Source of the DNA: Neobacillus niacini NBRC 15566
GTDB lineage: Bacteria; Bacillota; Bacilli; Bacillales; Cytobacillaceae
Direction of reading: 5' to 3'
Assembly: GCF_001591505.1 (NCBI RefSeq)
Contig: NZ_BCVA01000006.1
Span: 62,001 to 126,000, forward strand
Length of the DNA: 64,000 nucleotides
Below are positions 8,506-17,889 of this stretch, piece after piece. The first letter of the stretch is position 1. Each line of letters starts with the position of its first letter. The translations under genes were made by a program, and so were the position numbers. Under the pieces are notes generated by a model. It was not told the origin of the DNA. It ran no database searches and was given only the letters and a program-made list of their open reading frames with translations.

Positions 8506-9703
8506 AATAAAAGTTGCTATGTTGTTTGGTATTCTCATCCCCTTACTATCTGGGTGTTGGGACAGTAAAGAGATTGAACAAAGAGCAAATGTTTTGGCGA
8601 TTGGAGTGGATATTGCAAGTGAAAAGGAGAGAAAAAAGGAGGATGAAATCTCTCATTTGAGCAAAAAGTTTCCGATTCCTGATGAAGAAATGATTAAGGT
8701 TACCGCCCAAATTGCAGTCCCTGGAGAAATACCACTGGGTCCACAGCAGCCAGGGGGTTCTGCAAAGCCTGTATTGGTGATTGAGGTTGTTGGCCATACC
8801 TTTGAGGATGCCATATTAAATCTGCAGCAGGAAATTGCGGATGAATTGTTTCTAGGGCATTTACGGATTATTGTCCTAAGTGAGGAAGTAGCAAGGTCAG
8901 GAACAAACCGATTTAATGACTTTCTAAGACGCAATCCCGAAATTCGAAGAACAGCCTCTCTAGTGATTTCAAAGGAATCAGCTTCAAGATATATGAAAAT
9001 AGTCCCGGAACTGGAACGTATTCCATCCCTTTATTTAGCAGACCTGGTTGATAATTTATCTTCATTAGGAAAATTTCCACCAAGCTTCATTGGACTTTTT
9101 TGGACTATTTACTCTAGTAAAGGGCAAGATCCATACCTGCCATACTTAGAAATAAAAGGAAAGTCTTCCATACAACTTAACGGTCTAGCTTATTTTCATG
9201 GTGATAAAATGGTCGGTAAAACAAATCCGCTGCAAATAGGTATCTTTATGGCAGTAAGAGGAATTGGAAGAGGAGGGTATGGTGCATTTGTCGAAGTACC
9301 TGACAAAAATGAATCAGTTTTAGTTCGGGCTGTTAGTCGAAAAACGAGAACGAAAGTAACGCTAAAGAATGGCAAACCACATGTTTCCATCAAGATTCAG
9401 TATGAAAGTGAAATTGATGAAAAGGAAAGTGCAAGCATACAGCTATCCGATTCAGCTATATTGGAAAAAATTGAGAAAGCAACTTCTAAAAATGTGAAAG
9501 CTTCAATTGAAAAATTAATTAAAAGCACCCAAAAAAAGAAAGCTGATATCTTTGGCTTTGGTGAACATTTTCGAGGTAAATTACCGAAATATTGGAATAA
9601 AAATGTAAAAACAAAAGAGAAATGGAATGAAATCTATCAGAATGTTACGTTTGATATAAAGGTTGATACCCATATTCACAGAGTTGGAATGAAATCTAAA
9701 TAA
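8486..9703 (+). CDS. Spore germinant receptor subunit C (GerAC lipoprotein)
   Basis: A 405-aa lipoprotein component of the receptor. The N-terminal signal peptide ends in a lipobox LLSGC with the lipidated Cys at residue 24, followed by WDSKEIEQRANVLAIGVD, the standard GerAC opening. It would be anchored on the outer face of the inner spore membrane and normally needs Lgt diacylglycerol transfer. The C-terminal third is strongly basic and Glu/Lys-rich. It starts at ATG 8486 (GGAGGAAAAG upstream), overlapping gerB by 20 nt. Confidence 0.92.
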   Translation: MWQNLREIKVAMLFGILIPLLSGCWDSKEIEQRANVLAIGVDIASEKERKKEDEISHLSKKFPIPDEEMIKVTAQIAVPGEIPLGPQQPGGSAKPVLVIEVVGHTFEDAILNLQQEIADELFLGHLRIIVLSEEVARSGTNRFNDFLRRNPEIRRTASLVISKESASRYMKIVPELERIPSLYLADLVDNLSSLGKFPPSFIGLFWTIYSSKGQDPYLPYLEIKGKSSIQLNGLAYFHGDKMVGKTNPLQIGIFMAVRGIGRGGYGAFVEVPDKNESVLVRAVSRKTRTKVTLKNGKPHVSIKIQYESEIDEKESASIQLSDSAILEKIEKATSKNVKASIEKLIKSTQKKKADIFGFGEHFRGKLPKYWNKNVKTKEKWNEIYQNVTFDIKVDTHIHRVGMKSK

Positions 9704-9724
9704 ATGGTGAAGGGAGACTCATGT

Positions 9725-9925
9725 TTGTATATTGGCTATTTAAATTATGTGATCATAATCTGCTGGGTGACAGGGGGATTAATCCTTCTTACCGATGTAA
9801 AAGCATACAACAATGCTTCGCTAAAAAAAGAACAGAAAGTGTCTAAAATTTTAGGATGGGTCAATATTTCCATTGGCTTTGGATTAATGACTGCGGATTT
9901 CATATACTCTCATTTCATGTGGTGA
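9725..9925 (+). CDS. Small two-helix protein, germinant receptor D-subunit-like
   Basis: A 67-aa protein with two hydrophobic segments (YVIIICWVTGGLILL and ISIGFGLMTADFIYSHF) joined by a polar loop (KAYNNASLKKEQKVSK). Small two-helix D proteins are known next to some Bacillus ger operons and modulate germination; position and topology match, so the role is inferred. I prefer TTG 9725, with AAGGGAG 8 nt upstream, over the upstream ATG 9704, which has none. It ends just before a strong terminator that closes the operon. Confidence 0.7.
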   Translation: MYIGYLNYVIIICWVTGGLILLTDVKAYNNASLKKEQKVSKILGWVNISIGFGLMTADFIYSHFMW

Positions 9926-9936
9926 TTGTTTTTTTG

Positions 9937-9965
9937 GGACTTCATATTTGAAGTCCATTTTTTTG
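9937..9965 (+). terminator. Terminator closing the ger operon
   Basis: GGACTTCA (9937-9944) and TGAAGTCC (9949-9956) form a perfect stem with a TATT loop, followed by a T-rich run. Confidence 0.88.
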
Positions 9966-10072
9966 TTCTTAATAGAAATGTATCCGTTAACACCCTGATG
10001 AACTAGGGGATTTTAAGGTGCTTTAGTGGAGTGAAGTGATAAAATAATGTGGAAGATAACCTTCCAAACTCA

Positions 10073-10089
10073 TGTTAATAAAGTTGTCA
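10073..10089 (+). promoter_or_regulatory. TnrA/GlnR-like box upstream of nirB
   Basis: TGTTA-N7-TGTCA fits the nitrogen-control consensus TGTNA-N7-TNACA with one mismatch. In B. subtilis, nasDE is activated by TnrA under nitrogen limitation. Position, about 55 nt before the nirB start, is compatible; a single near-match is weak evidence. Confidence 0.35.
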
Positions 10090-10141
10090 TGATGTTATAA
10101 ATAATTCAGATAATTCAAATCGAATAAGGAAGGTGTTGCAC

Positions 10142-12535
10142 ATGATCAAACAAAAGCTAGTTCTGATAGGAAATGGTATGGCAGGAGTTAGAGCGATTGA
10201 AGAAGTGTTAAAAATCAATCCAAATGGGTTTGAAATTACAATTTTTGGCATGGAGCCTTATCCGAATTATAACCGAATTCAGTTATCAAAGGTCCTGCAG
10301 GGTGGTACTTCAGTTAGTGACATCACCTTAAATGACTGGGAATGGTACGATGGTAACAAGATCCATTTTTATCCCGGAGAGACGGTAACAGCCATTAACA
10401 CGAATACGCAGACGGTTAGTACAAATAAAGGCCGCATAGAATCCTATGACAAATTAATTATTGCCACTGGCTCAAACCCATTCATGCTGCCGTTGCCTGG
10501 CGCTGATAAAGAAGGAGTTAAGGCATTTCGAAATATAAAAGACTGCGAAGAGATGATTGAATATTCGAAAAATCACAAGAAAGCTGCGGTCATTGGCGGA
10601 GGTTTACTTGGTTTGGAAGCAGCAAGAGGACTTCTTAACCTCGGGATGGAAGTGGATGTCATCCATATTCATAATTACTTAATGGAGCGCCAGTTAGATC
10701 GAACTGCAGGTAAATTATTACAAGCAGAGCTCGAAAAACAGGGGATGAAGTTTCTTTTACAAAAAAACACCACCGAAATTACAGGCAGAAAACATGTCAC
10801 TGGTCTTAAGTTTTCAGACGGCAGCAGAATTAAAGCCGATTTAGTTGTTATGGCCGTTGGAATTAAACCCAATGTAGCGTTGGCACAAGCAGCGGGAATA
10901 CCAGTTAACCGTGGAATCCTTGTCAATGATTATTTAGAGACAGAAATCCCTAATGTGTATGCGGTAGGGGAATGTGCCGAGCACCGTGGTATTGCGTATG
11001 GATTAGTTGCACCGCTATATCAGCAAGGACAAGTGTTAGCGAAAAGACTCTGTGGAATACAGGCTGAAGGCTACCAAGGATCTGTGTTATCAACCCAATT
11101 AAAGGTATCCGGCGTCGATGTTTTCTCAGCTGGAAAAATAAATGAGGATGAACATACAAAAGTTTATAAAATGTACGACGATTGGAATGGTGTGTATAAA
11201 AAAGTCCTAATTGAAGGCGGAAAGATTGCAGGAGCTGTGTTGTTTGGCGATACAAAGGATGGAAATAAATTATTTGATTTTATTAAAAAAGGAGCACGAA
11301 TTGAGGAATATTTAGAGTCGTCAGAAAGTGTAAATATTGAGGTCAATGTAGTTGCCAGTATGTCAGATGAAGAACTTATTTGCGGCTGCAATGGTGTCAC
11401 GAAGGGAAATATTGTAGAGGCAATTAAGGCAAATGGATTAACTACAGTTGACCAGGTGAAAGGCTGTACGAACGCTTCACGTTCATGTGGAGGCTGCAAA
11501 TCTCTTGTTTCTGATTTACTAGCTTGTACACTTGGAGAACACTATCAAGCAGATCAAAAGGAAGCAATTTGCGGCTGTACAACATTATCAAGAGATGAAG
11601 TGCTGGAAGAAATTCGTGAAAAGGGACTCACTCATATACGCGAGGTAATGAATGTACTCGGGTGGAAAACAGACGGCTGTTCAAAATGTAAACCTGCATT
11701 AAATTATTACTTAGGTATGATTGACCCGTTAAAATACCAAGACGAGCGCGAAGCCAGATATGTCAATGAAAGAATGCATGCGAATATCCAAAAGGACGGT
11801 ACCTACTCCGTTGTTCCAAGAATGTATGGCGGCGTAACAACCTCCGATGACTTACGAAAAATTGCCGATGTTGCCGATAAATATAAGGTTGGCATGATTA
11901 AGGTTACTGGCGGTCAACGAATTGATTTACTTGGTGTCTATAAGGAAGACCTGCCAAAGATTTGGGGAGAACTTGATATGCCATCAGGGTCAGCTTACTC
12001 AAAAGGACTTCGCACTGTAAAAACATGTGTAGGTGAAAATTTCTGCCGGTTTGGTACTCAGGATTCAATTGGAATGGGAATCAGACTAGAAAGGAAGTTC
12101 GAAGGTTTAAACACTCCTCATAAAGTGAAAATGGCTGTGTCAGCTTGTCCCCGTAACTGTGCGGAAAGTGGAATTAAGGATGTAGGAGTTGTTGGTGTAG
12201 AAGGTGCTTGGGAAATGTATGTCGGCGGCAACGGAGGGACTCATCTGCGTGAAGCGGATTTGTTGTTTAAGTTCAAATCAGGTGACGAGTTGGTCGAGGT
12301 GATTGGAGCATTTCTTCAATATTATCGTGAAAGTGCTAAATACCTAGAAAGGACTTCAGCGTGGGTGGAGCGCTTAGGGATAGACCGTATTAGAGAGATA
12401 CTATCGGACGAATTAATGGTGAGAGAATTCAATAAACGAATCGATGAGGCACTGTCTGTAGTTCAAGATCCATGGAAGGAAGCGATTCACAATAAGACTC
12501 TCTTAAGAGACCTATATCAAACTGTAAAAATATGA
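10142..12535 (+). CDS. nirB: Assimilatory NAD(P)H nitrite reductase, large subunit
   Basis: Reduces nitrite to ammonium with six electrons from NAD(P)H in the cytoplasm (NirB/NasD). The 797-aa protein shows, in order: an FAD Rossmann motif GNGMAG near residue 12; an NAD-binding [12 protein letters not shown] near 155; two BFD-type [2Fe-2S] modules ([10 protein letters not shown] ... SRSCGGCKS near 420-455, and [10 protein letters not shown] ... GCSKCKPAL near 480-520); then the siroheme/4Fe-4S half-sites [11 protein letters not shown] near 630 and [11 protein letters not shown] near 670. I start at ATG 10142, with GGAAGGTG upstream, rather than TTG 10133, which lies inside that site. Length matches B. 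subtilis NasD (about 805 aa). First gene of nirB-nirD-nirC-cobA-trpD2. Confidence 0.95.
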   Translation: MIKQKLVLIGNGMAGVRAIEEVLKINPNGFEITIFGMEPYPNYNRIQLSKVLQGGTSVSDITLNDWEWYDGNKIHFYPGETVTAINTNTQTVSTNKGRIESYDKLIIATGSNPFMLPLPGADKEGVKAFRNIKDCEEMIEYSKNHKKAAVIGGGLLGLEAARGLLNLGMEVDVIHIHNYLMERQLDRTAGKLLQAELEKQGMKFLLQKNTTEITGRKHVTGLKFSDGSRIKADLVVMAVGIKPNVALAQAAGIPVNRGILVNDYLETEIPNVYAVGECAEHRGIAYGLVAPLYQQGQVLAKRLCGIQAEGYQGSVLSTQLKVSGVDVFSAGKINEDEHTKVYKMYDDWNGVYKKVLIEGGKIAGAVLFGDTKDGNKLFDFIKKGARIEEYLESSESVNIEVNVVASMSDEELICGCNGVTKGNIVEAIKANGLTTVDQVKGCTNASRSCGGCKSLVSDLLACTLGEHYQADQKEAICGCTTLSRDEVLEEIREKGLTHIREVMNVLGWKTDGCSKCKPALNYYLGMIDPLKYQDEREARYVNERMHANIQKDGTYSVVPRMYGGVTTSDDLRKIADVADKYKVGMIKVTGGQRIDLLGVYKEDLPKIWGELDMPSGSAYSKGLRTVKTCVGENFCRFGTQDSIGMGIRLERKFEGLNTPHKVKMAVSACPRNCAESGIKDVGVVGVEGAWEMYVGGNGGTHLREADLLFKFKSGDELVEVIGAFLQYYRESAKYLERTSAWVERLGIDRIREILSDELMVREFNKRIDEALSVVQDPWKEAIHNKTLLRDLYQTVKI

Positions 12536-12554
12536 CGATGAGGAGTTGAAGCAT

Positions 12555-12878
12555 ATGGAAAAAACAATACGCAGTGTGTTTATCGGAGAAGTTTGTGACC
12601 TGCCGGAAAAGTTAGGAAAAACAGTCACCATCGGCAAGAAGGAAGTGGCTGTTTTTAAAATGGAGAACGGTACGATCACTGCTATTGAGAACCGCTGTCC
12701 TCACAAAGGCGGCGTGCTTGCAGAGGGGATATTGAGCGGTGAATATGTATTTTGCCCCATGCACGATTGGAAGATTAGTGTTAAGAATGGCAAGGTTCAG
12801 GCTCCGGATGTGGGGTGCGTTCAAACGTATCCTGTGCAGGTTAAGGGTGATCAAGTCTATGTCTTAATCAGAGAATGA
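12555..12878 (+). CDS. nirD: Nitrite reductase small subunit, Rieske-type
   Basis: A 107-aa partner of NirB, equivalent to B. subtilis NasE. It keeps both Rieske motifs, CPHKGG near residue 46 and CPMHDW near 67, so it should bind a [2Fe-2S] cluster; some enterobacterial NirD proteins lack these ligands. ATG 12555 is chosen because GAGGAG lies about 10 nt upstream; the earlier in-frame TTG 12546 is too close to it. It starts 19 nt after nirB stops, in the same transcript. Confidence 0.93.
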   Translation: MEKTIRSVFIGEVCDLPEKLGKTVTIGKKEVAVFKMENGTITAIENRCPHKGGVLAEGILSGEYVFCPMHDWKISVKNGKVQAPDVGCVQTYPVQVKGDQVYVLIRE

Positions 12879-12971
12879 TAGGTAGTGGAATAGTTTTATA
12901 GTAACTAAGACCCATAAGAATAGTTCAAAGTGACGTAAATCCAAATTAAGTAAAATAAGGGGTGTGACAAG

Positions 12972-13817
12972 ATGACCATTATAAATCCGAATCAAGTAGT
13001 AGATAGTATGATTCAAACAGGTGAAATGAAGGCAAAATTATCTGTGAAAGATTTGCTCATTAGGGGGGCACTAGGCGGAGCTTTACTCGGGTTTGGAACG
13101 ACATTAGCTTTTACGGCAGAGGTCCAAACAGGACTAGGAATTGTCGGGGCATTATTATTTCCAGCTGCATTTGTCATTATCATTCTCCTTGGCCTGGAAT
13201 TAGTTACTGGTAGTTTCGCACTAATTCCAGTTGCAGTCATGGCGAAAAAAACCTCAGTTACGCAAATGTTGAAAAATTGGTTGTGGGTCATCATTGGTCA
13301 TTTGGCAGGAGCAGTTATTTATGCCATTCTATATATCATTGCTGTCACTCAGCTTGGGCAGGTCACCAATCATGCAGTAGCAGCAAAAATCCTAGCAGTG
13401 GCAGAAGCCAAAACAATAGGATACAAAAGTCTTGGTTCAGAAGGTTTACTTGTCGTATTTGTAAAAGCGCTGCTTTGTAATTGGATGGTGACACTTGGTG
13501 CCGTAATGGCGTTGACAACAAAGTCTGTGATTGGAAAAATTGCTGCCATGTGGCTGCCGATAGTAATCTTCTTTGCGCAAGGCTTTGAACATGCCGTGGT
13601 TAATATGTTTGTTATCCCTGCTGGCATGATTCTGGGGGCAGAAGTCAGTGTGGCTGATTGGTGGCTTTGGAATCAAATCCCTGTGCTTATTGGCAATTTA
13701 ATCAGCGGTGTTTTATTTACGGGATTGGCCCTCTATTATACACATGGGAAAGCTGATTCTAAATCGCATCTGCAGCTGCCGAAAACAAAAGTGGCAGTAC
13801 CTAGTACGCAGCGTTAA
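12972..13817 (+). CDS. nirC: Formate/nitrite channel (NirC/FNT family)
   Basis: A 281-aa, six-helix FNT channel that would bring nitrite to NirBD at the cell membrane. Family features are the early GGALLGFGTTLAF segment, GLELVTGSFALIPVAVMAKK near residue 75, and NWMVTLGAVMALTTKS plus FEHAVVNMFVIPAGM (about residues 170-220), which carry the conserved pore residues. Start ATG 12972 has GGGGTGTGAC upstream. The 93-nt gap from nirD shows no clear terminator, so it is probably co-transcribed. Confidence 0.9.
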   Translation: MTIINPNQVVDSMIQTGEMKAKLSVKDLLIRGALGGALLGFGTTLAFTAEVQTGLGIVGALLFPAAFVIIILLGLELVTGSFALIPVAVMAKKTSVTQMLKNWLWVIIGHLAGAVIYAILYIIAVTQLGQVTNHAVAAKILAVAEAKTIGYKSLGSEGLLVVFVKALLCNWMVTLGAVMALTTKSVIGKIAAMWLPIVIFFAQGFEHAVVNMFVIPAGMILGAEVSVADWWLWNQIPVLIGNLISGVLFTGLALYYTHGKADSKSHLQLPKTKVAVPSTQR

Positions 13818-13835
13818 GAAGGAGGGATGGTTATT

Positions 13836-14609
13836 ATGGGGAAAGCGTATATTGTGGGCGCAGGTCCTGGTGACCCAGACTTAATAACACTTAAGGCCTT
13901 AAGATGTATCCAAAAGGCAGATGTGATTCTATATGACAGGTTGGTTAATCCAGAAATATTAAAGGATGCAAAACGGGATTGCCATCTCATTTATTGTGGA
14001 AAACGACCAAATCATCATCCAATAAAGCAAGATACGATTAACCATCTTTTAGTTAAATACAGCAATCAGGGAAAAACAGTGGTCCGTCTAAAAGGCGGCG
14101 ATCCTTTCGTATTTGGACGAGGAGCGGAGGAGGTGGAAGCCTTGGTGGCGAATGGAATTCATGTTGAAGTGGTCCCAGGGATAACCGCAGGAATAGCAGT
14201 TCCTGCTTATGCTGGTATCCCGATTACCCATCGGGAATTAGCCAGTTCATTTGCTGTTGTAACAGGGCATAAGCCGAAAGGGAAACCAACGGATATTAAT
14301 TGGAAGGGCCTGGCAACTGCGGTTGACACGCTGGCGATTTATATGGGGATCTCAAACCTTCCGTATATTTGCGAGGAATTAATCACGCATGGAAAAAACG
14401 AAAGCACCCCAGTCGCGATTATTCAGCAAGGGACAACTAACCATCAGCGTACGGTTACAGGAACACTAGGTTCAATTGTTGGTGTGGCTGAAAAAGAAGG
14501 GATTCAAAATCCTGCAATAATCGTTGTTGGAGAAGTTGTCACCTTCCGTGATAAGATAAGTTTACTAGAACCAGAGGGGAAGGCAGAAAATTATGCAACA
14601 ATGGCTTAA
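13836..14609 (+). CDS. cobA: Uroporphyrinogen-III C-methyltransferase (SUMT), first copy
   Basis: Adds two methyl groups from SAM to uroporphyrinogen III to make precorrin-2, the entry to siroheme. The 257-aa protein has VGAGPGDPDLITLKALR at the N-terminus, LYDRLVNPEIL near residue 35, RLKGGDPFVFGRGAEE near 83 and VPGITAGIAVPAYAGIPITHR near 107, all diagnostic. ATG 13836 is preferred because AAGGAGGG lies 9 nt upstream; ATG 13827 abuts it. Placed in the nitrite operon like NasF, it would supply NirB. It is distinct from the second SUMT at 19680. Confidence 0.93.
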   Translation: MGKAYIVGAGPGDPDLITLKALRCIQKADVILYDRLVNPEILKDAKRDCHLIYCGKRPNHHPIKQDTINHLLVKYSNQGKTVVRLKGGDPFVFGRGAEEVEALVANGIHVEVVPGITAGIAVPAYAGIPITHRELASSFAVVTGHKPKGKPTDINWKGLATAVDTLAIYMGISNLPYICEELITHGKNESTPVAIIQQGTTNHQRTVTGTLGSIVGVAEKEGIQNPAIIVVGEVVTFRDKISLLEPEGKAENYATMA

Positions 14610-15642
14610 AGAAGTCGCAAGGGGAAAAAGAGGGTCCAAAGACTTAGATTACCATCAAACAAAAGAAGTCGCTCAATCTCTAATTAGTGGCAAAGCGACA
14701 GACGCCCAAATTGCAGCCTATCTGATTGCACTCCGCTTGAAAACGGAATCGCCAGAGGAACTGCTCGCATTTGTGCATGCCTATCAAGATGTTAGTAAAA
14801 AATTCGCATCGCCAAACCAGTCACTTATTGATTTAGCCAGTCCGTATAATGGGAGAAACTCTTTCACAGGAAGTATACCAACTGCCATATTAATGGCTGA
14901 ATACGGGATGCCCGTATTTTTACATGGAAGTGATTCACTGCCTCCAAAATATGGCACAACAATCATGGAAATCCTATCGGAACTAGGTTTGAATGTTACT
15001 CAAACACCGCTAGGACTGGCAAAAACAATCGAAGAAGCAGGAATTGCCTTCGCAAATACCGAAGAATATTGCGCTAGTTTAGGGAATCTGCGCAGAATTC
15101 GTAAGGAGCTCGGGGTAAGGACACTTTTTAATACAGTAGAAAAGTTATTGAACCTCGCGAATGCAGAATCACTAATGATGGGTGCTTATCACCGGACAGC
15201 GATCAACAAAATTGCGCCTATTTTTAAAGAGCTTTCCTTTAAAAATGTCTATGTCGTACAGGGGATGGAAGGCTCAGAGGATTTACCTGTTCACCGCAAC
15301 AGCTTTATTTATAAAATAACAGACAACAAGATTGAATCCTTCATTGTAAAACCTGAGGAATATGGCCTGTTGGTGAAAGAACCAGACAAAGATAGTAAAC
15401 TATCTGCACAAGAACAGTCTGAAATGACACTGGCAATTCTCAGTGGAGAACAATCTACAACATTACAGCCATTTTACAATCAAGTGCTCTTTAATACTGG
15501 CATTAGGTATTACCTATTTGGTGCCGTCAACACTATTAGTGAAGGTATAGAGATCGCGAAACAACAACTAACAGGACAACGAGGTTTGAGTCAATTAGAA
15601 AAATGGAAAAAAGTAAGTCAGCCTGAAAATAGTATTTACTAA
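14593..15642 (+). CDS. TrpD2/YbiB-like anthranilate phosphoribosyltransferase-fold protein
   Basis: A 349-aa protein of the anthranilate phosphoribosyltransferase superfamily. The N-terminal helical domain is recognisable (LISGKATDAQIAAYLIALRLK), followed by the nucleoside-phosphorylase-like fold. At the place where true TrpD has the GTGGD pyrophosphate loop it reads SPYNGRNSFTGS, and the HGNR segment reads HGSDSLPPKYG. PRPP chemistry is therefore doubtful, and the protein is closer to the TrpD2/YbiB group. It overlaps cobA by 17 nt and closes the nitrite operon, so it probably serves that pathway or its regulation. The true role is unknown. Confidence 0.75.
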   Translation: MQQWLKEVARGKRGSKDLDYHQTKEVAQSLISGKATDAQIAAYLIALRLKTESPEELLAFVHAYQDVSKKFASPNQSLIDLASPYNGRNSFTGSIPTAILMAEYGMPVFLHGSDSLPPKYGTTIMEILSELGLNVTQTPLGLAKTIEEAGIAFANTEEYCASLGNLRRIRKELGVRTLFNTVEKLLNLANAESLMMGAYHRTAINKIAPIFKELSFKNVYVVQGMEGSEDLPVHRNSFIYKITDNKIESFIVKPEEYGLLVKEPDKDSKLSAQEQSEMTLAILSGEQSTTLQPFYNQVLFNTGIRYYLFGAVNTISEGIEIAKQQLTGQRGLSQLEKWKKVSQPENSIY

Positions 15643-15647
15643 CAAAA

Positions 15648-15684
15648 GCGTTCTGGACCGTATATGCGTCTAGAGCGTTTTTTG
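15648..15684 (+). terminator. Terminator of the nitrite operon
   Basis: GCGTTCTGGAC (15648-15658) pairs with GTCTAGAGCGT (15668-15678), including two G-U pairs, followed by TTTTT. Confidence 0.85.
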
Positions 15685-15731
15685 TTGGAAAAAAGTCGAA
15701 AATTTATTTTTCAAAATTTTTATTTTACTTA

Positions 15732-15762
15732 TTTACACAAATCCTATTGGTATGGTAGGATT
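15732..15762 (+). promoter_or_regulatory. Promoter of the cysH operon with embedded inverted repeat
   Basis: -35 TTTACA (15732-15737), an 18-nt spacer and -10-like TAGGAT (15756-15761). AATCCTA (15740-15746) and TAGGATT (15756-15762) form a perfect inverted repeat over the spacer and -10, possibly an operator. Transcription would begin about 15 nt before the S-box. Confidence 0.4.
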
Positions 15763-15782
15763 AATCTCAACAATTACCATAA

Positions 15783-15930
15783 CTTATCAAGAGAGGCTGA
15801 GGGACTGGTCCAATGAAGCCCGGCAACCTGCTGTGTAAGGTGCTAATTCCAGCAAAGTGGTGTCCATTTTGGGAGATAAGGCGTTAAACAATCGTGAGAT
15901 GCCTTTCCTTTTTGGGGAAGGTTTTTTTGA
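15783..15930 (+). ncRNA. SAM-I (S-box) riboswitch with terminator
   Basis: The aptamer is bounded by the P1 helix CTTATC (15783-15788) with GATAAG (15875-15880). It carries the hallmark AGAGGCTGAGGGACTGG and the later AGCCCGGCAACC block. A terminator follows: CCTTTCC (15902-15908) with GGGGAAGG (15914-15921) and a T-run to 15928. By analogy with the B. subtilis cysH operon, high SAM should terminate transcription before cysH. Confidence 0.96.
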
Positions 15931-15954
15931 TAAATAAAAGGAGGATTGTAGTAA

Positions 15955-16671
15955 ATGAATACACCGGTTACGTATGAAAATTGGAACCAGATATCCGATC
16001 AATTTTCAATTGAGGATAAAACCAAAGGAGCAAAAGCGGTATTGGAGTGGGCTTATAGCTCTTATCCGGAAGACCAGATCGTTTATGCATCCAGTTTTGG
16101 TGCAGAAGCAATTGTATTAATCGACCTTATCCAACAGGTTAAGCCAGATGCTCATATTGTTTTCTTAGATACTGGCTTACACTTTCCTGAAACCTATGAG
16201 GTAATTAACAAAATCGAAAGACGCTTCCCATCATTGAAAATTGAACGGAAGCTGCCAAAGCTAACCTTAGATGAACAGCGTGAACAATATGGTTCAGCGC
16301 TGTGGAAAAGGGAGCCCAACCAATGCTGTAATATCCGTAAAGTCATACCATTAAGGGAAACACTGACAGCTAAACAAGCGTGGATTTCAGGGCTTCGGCG
16401 AGAACAATCACCAACAAGAGCAAACACTCAATTTTTAAATAAAGATGTAAAGTTTCAGAACATTAAAATCTGTCCGCTCATTCACTGGACATGGGACGAA
16501 GTTTGGGCCTATATCAAGGAAAAAGATCTCCCTTATAATAGCTTGCACGATCAAAATTACCCTAGTATCGGCTGTTTCCCTTGTACACAGCCTGTTAGTG
16601 CAGATGGTGATTCACGTGCAGGACGCTGGGTGGGAAGCGGCAAAACGGAGTGTGGCTTACACACTTCCTAG
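15955..16671 (+). CDS. cysH: Adenylyl-sulfate (APS/PAPS) reductase
   Basis: Reduces activated sulfate to sulfite with thioredoxin. The 238-aa protein has the PP-loop-like region [17 protein letters not shown] near residue 42 and the C-terminal catalytic ECGLH near 233. It also has CC near residue 123 (NQCCNIRKV) and C-x2-C near 206 (IGCFPCTQ), the four-Cys 4Fe-4S set of reductases that can use APS. Start ATG 15955 has AAGGAGG upstream. First gene behind the S-box. Confidence 0.94.
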   Translation: MNTPVTYENWNQISDQFSIEDKTKGAKAVLEWAYSSYPEDQIVYASSFGAEAIVLIDLIQQVKPDAHIVFLDTGLHFPETYEVINKIERRFPSLKIERKLPKLTLDEQREQYGSALWKREPNQCCNIRKVIPLRETLTAKQAWISGLRREQSPTRANTQFLNKDVKFQNIKICPLIHWTWDEVWAYIKEKDLPYNSLHDQNYPSIGCFPCTQPVSADGDSRAGRWVGSGKTECGLHTS

Positions 16672-16686
16672 AAGGGGGCTTTTCGT

Positions 16687-17745
16687 TTGCTCACAATTAT
16701 AGCAGTGACGATAGGATTATTTTTTGCAGTTAATATTGGTGCAAGTGGTGCGGCCGCTTCAATGGGTATTTCTTATGGAGCAGGAGTGGTTAAGAAAAAG
16801 CTGGCACTGTTACTATGCGGGATTGCCGTTTTCTTTGGCGCTTGGCTGGGAGGAGGCGAAGTGGTAAAAACAATTGGCAGCGGAATTGTACCAAACAGCA
16901 CGTTTACTGTACCCGTCGCGCTAATCGTTTTAGCTTCAGCTGCACTTTCCTTATTCTTAGCAAATATATTCGGGATTCCACTTTCCACTAGTGAAGTAGC
17001 TGTAGGATCAGTGGTAGGGGCTGGAATCGTTTATCAATCCGTATTTGTAAGTAAGTTAGCATGGATTATGGTCTTTTGGCTCCTAACTCCTTTTGCGGCA
17101 TTCTTAATTGCCATTCTTGCTGCGAATCTATTGAAAATTAAAACTCTGAAACGCTGGATGGAAGCACCGAAAGCCATACCGATCCTTTCTGTGCTTGTGG
17201 TATGCATGGGGTTATTTGAAGCTTTCTCAGCAGGGATGAACAATGTCGCCAATGCGGTTGGACCCCTTGTCGGAGCAGACATCATGTCGACGAGTAGCGG
17301 TATTTTCTGGGGCGGGCTTTTTGTTGCCGCAGGTGCGATTCTTTTAGGACATCGTGTTTTAGAAACAAATGGAAAGAAAATTACCACGCTTCGACTTGAA
17401 GAAGGCTGTGTTATTTCTGGAACAGGTGCAGCGATTGTGACTGCGGCCTCCGTTTTTGGCATTCCTGTACCACTGACACAAATTACAACATCTTCGATTA
17501 TCGGAATTGGTTTTGCCAAGCATGGCAGGTCTGTCTTAAAAAAGGGTATTGTGGTTCAGCTTCTAACGGTTTGGATTGTGTCACCTGTTTTATCCATGGT
17601 ACTTTCTTACACGCTTATCCAAATGCTGATAGAACATAACTTTTATCCAATTGTAGCAATGGCAGGGGTTTTAATCTCTGTATTTGGAGTATTGTCATTG
17701 ATGAAACGTTCCAATCAACCAGTTGCGGAAGCAGTAGAAAAGTAG
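16687..17745 (+). CDS. cysP: PiT-family sulfate permease
   Basis: A 352-aa membrane protein related to phosphate permeases. B. subtilis CysP (about 354 aa), in the same operon position, is a sulfate transporter, so sulfate uptake is the best assignment. Family repeats are visible as GIPLSTSEVAVGSVVGAG near residue 97 and GIPVPLTQITTSSIIGIG near 258, and MNNVANAVGPLVGAD near 181. Start TTG 16687 lies 8 nt after AAGGGGG, 15 nt behind cysH. Confidence 0.88.
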   Translation: MLTIIAVTIGLFFAVNIGASGAAASMGISYGAGVVKKKLALLLCGIAVFFGAWLGGGEVVKTIGSGIVPNSTFTVPVALIVLASAALSLFLANIFGIPLSTSEVAVGSVVGAGIVYQSVFVSKLAWIMVFWLLTPFAAFLIAILAANLLKIKTLKRWMEAPKAIPILSVLVVCMGLFEAFSAGMNNVANAVGPLVGADIMSTSSGIFWGGLFVAAGAILLGHRVLETNGKKITTLRLEEGCVISGTGAAIVTAASVFGIPVPLTQITTSSIIGIGFAKHGRSVLKKGIVVQLLTVWIVSPVLSMVLSYTLIQMLIEHNFYPIVAMAGVLISVFGVLSLMKRSNQPVAEAVEK

Positions 17746-17889
17746 TCTGAGAGTTTTAATGAAAAACATTTGATTTCATCGATAAGGATTATTTTTATTT
17801 TTTAATAGTGTTTATCGCTGATATAAATCTCTAAATTAGAGGATCTTTACTAAAAAAACGCAAATTCAATTAAGAAAGGTTTGATTCAG
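17746..17889 (+). other. Gap between cysP and sat, no gene seen
   Basis: About 140 nt. TTTGATTTCATCGATAA-type AT-rich sequence with CGATAA repeats but no T-tailed hairpin, so read-through from cysP into sat is likely. Confidence 0.4.

Noticed and set aside
15787..16002. Minus-strand open frame over the S-box
   Set aside because: Shadow of the riboswitch and cysH start.
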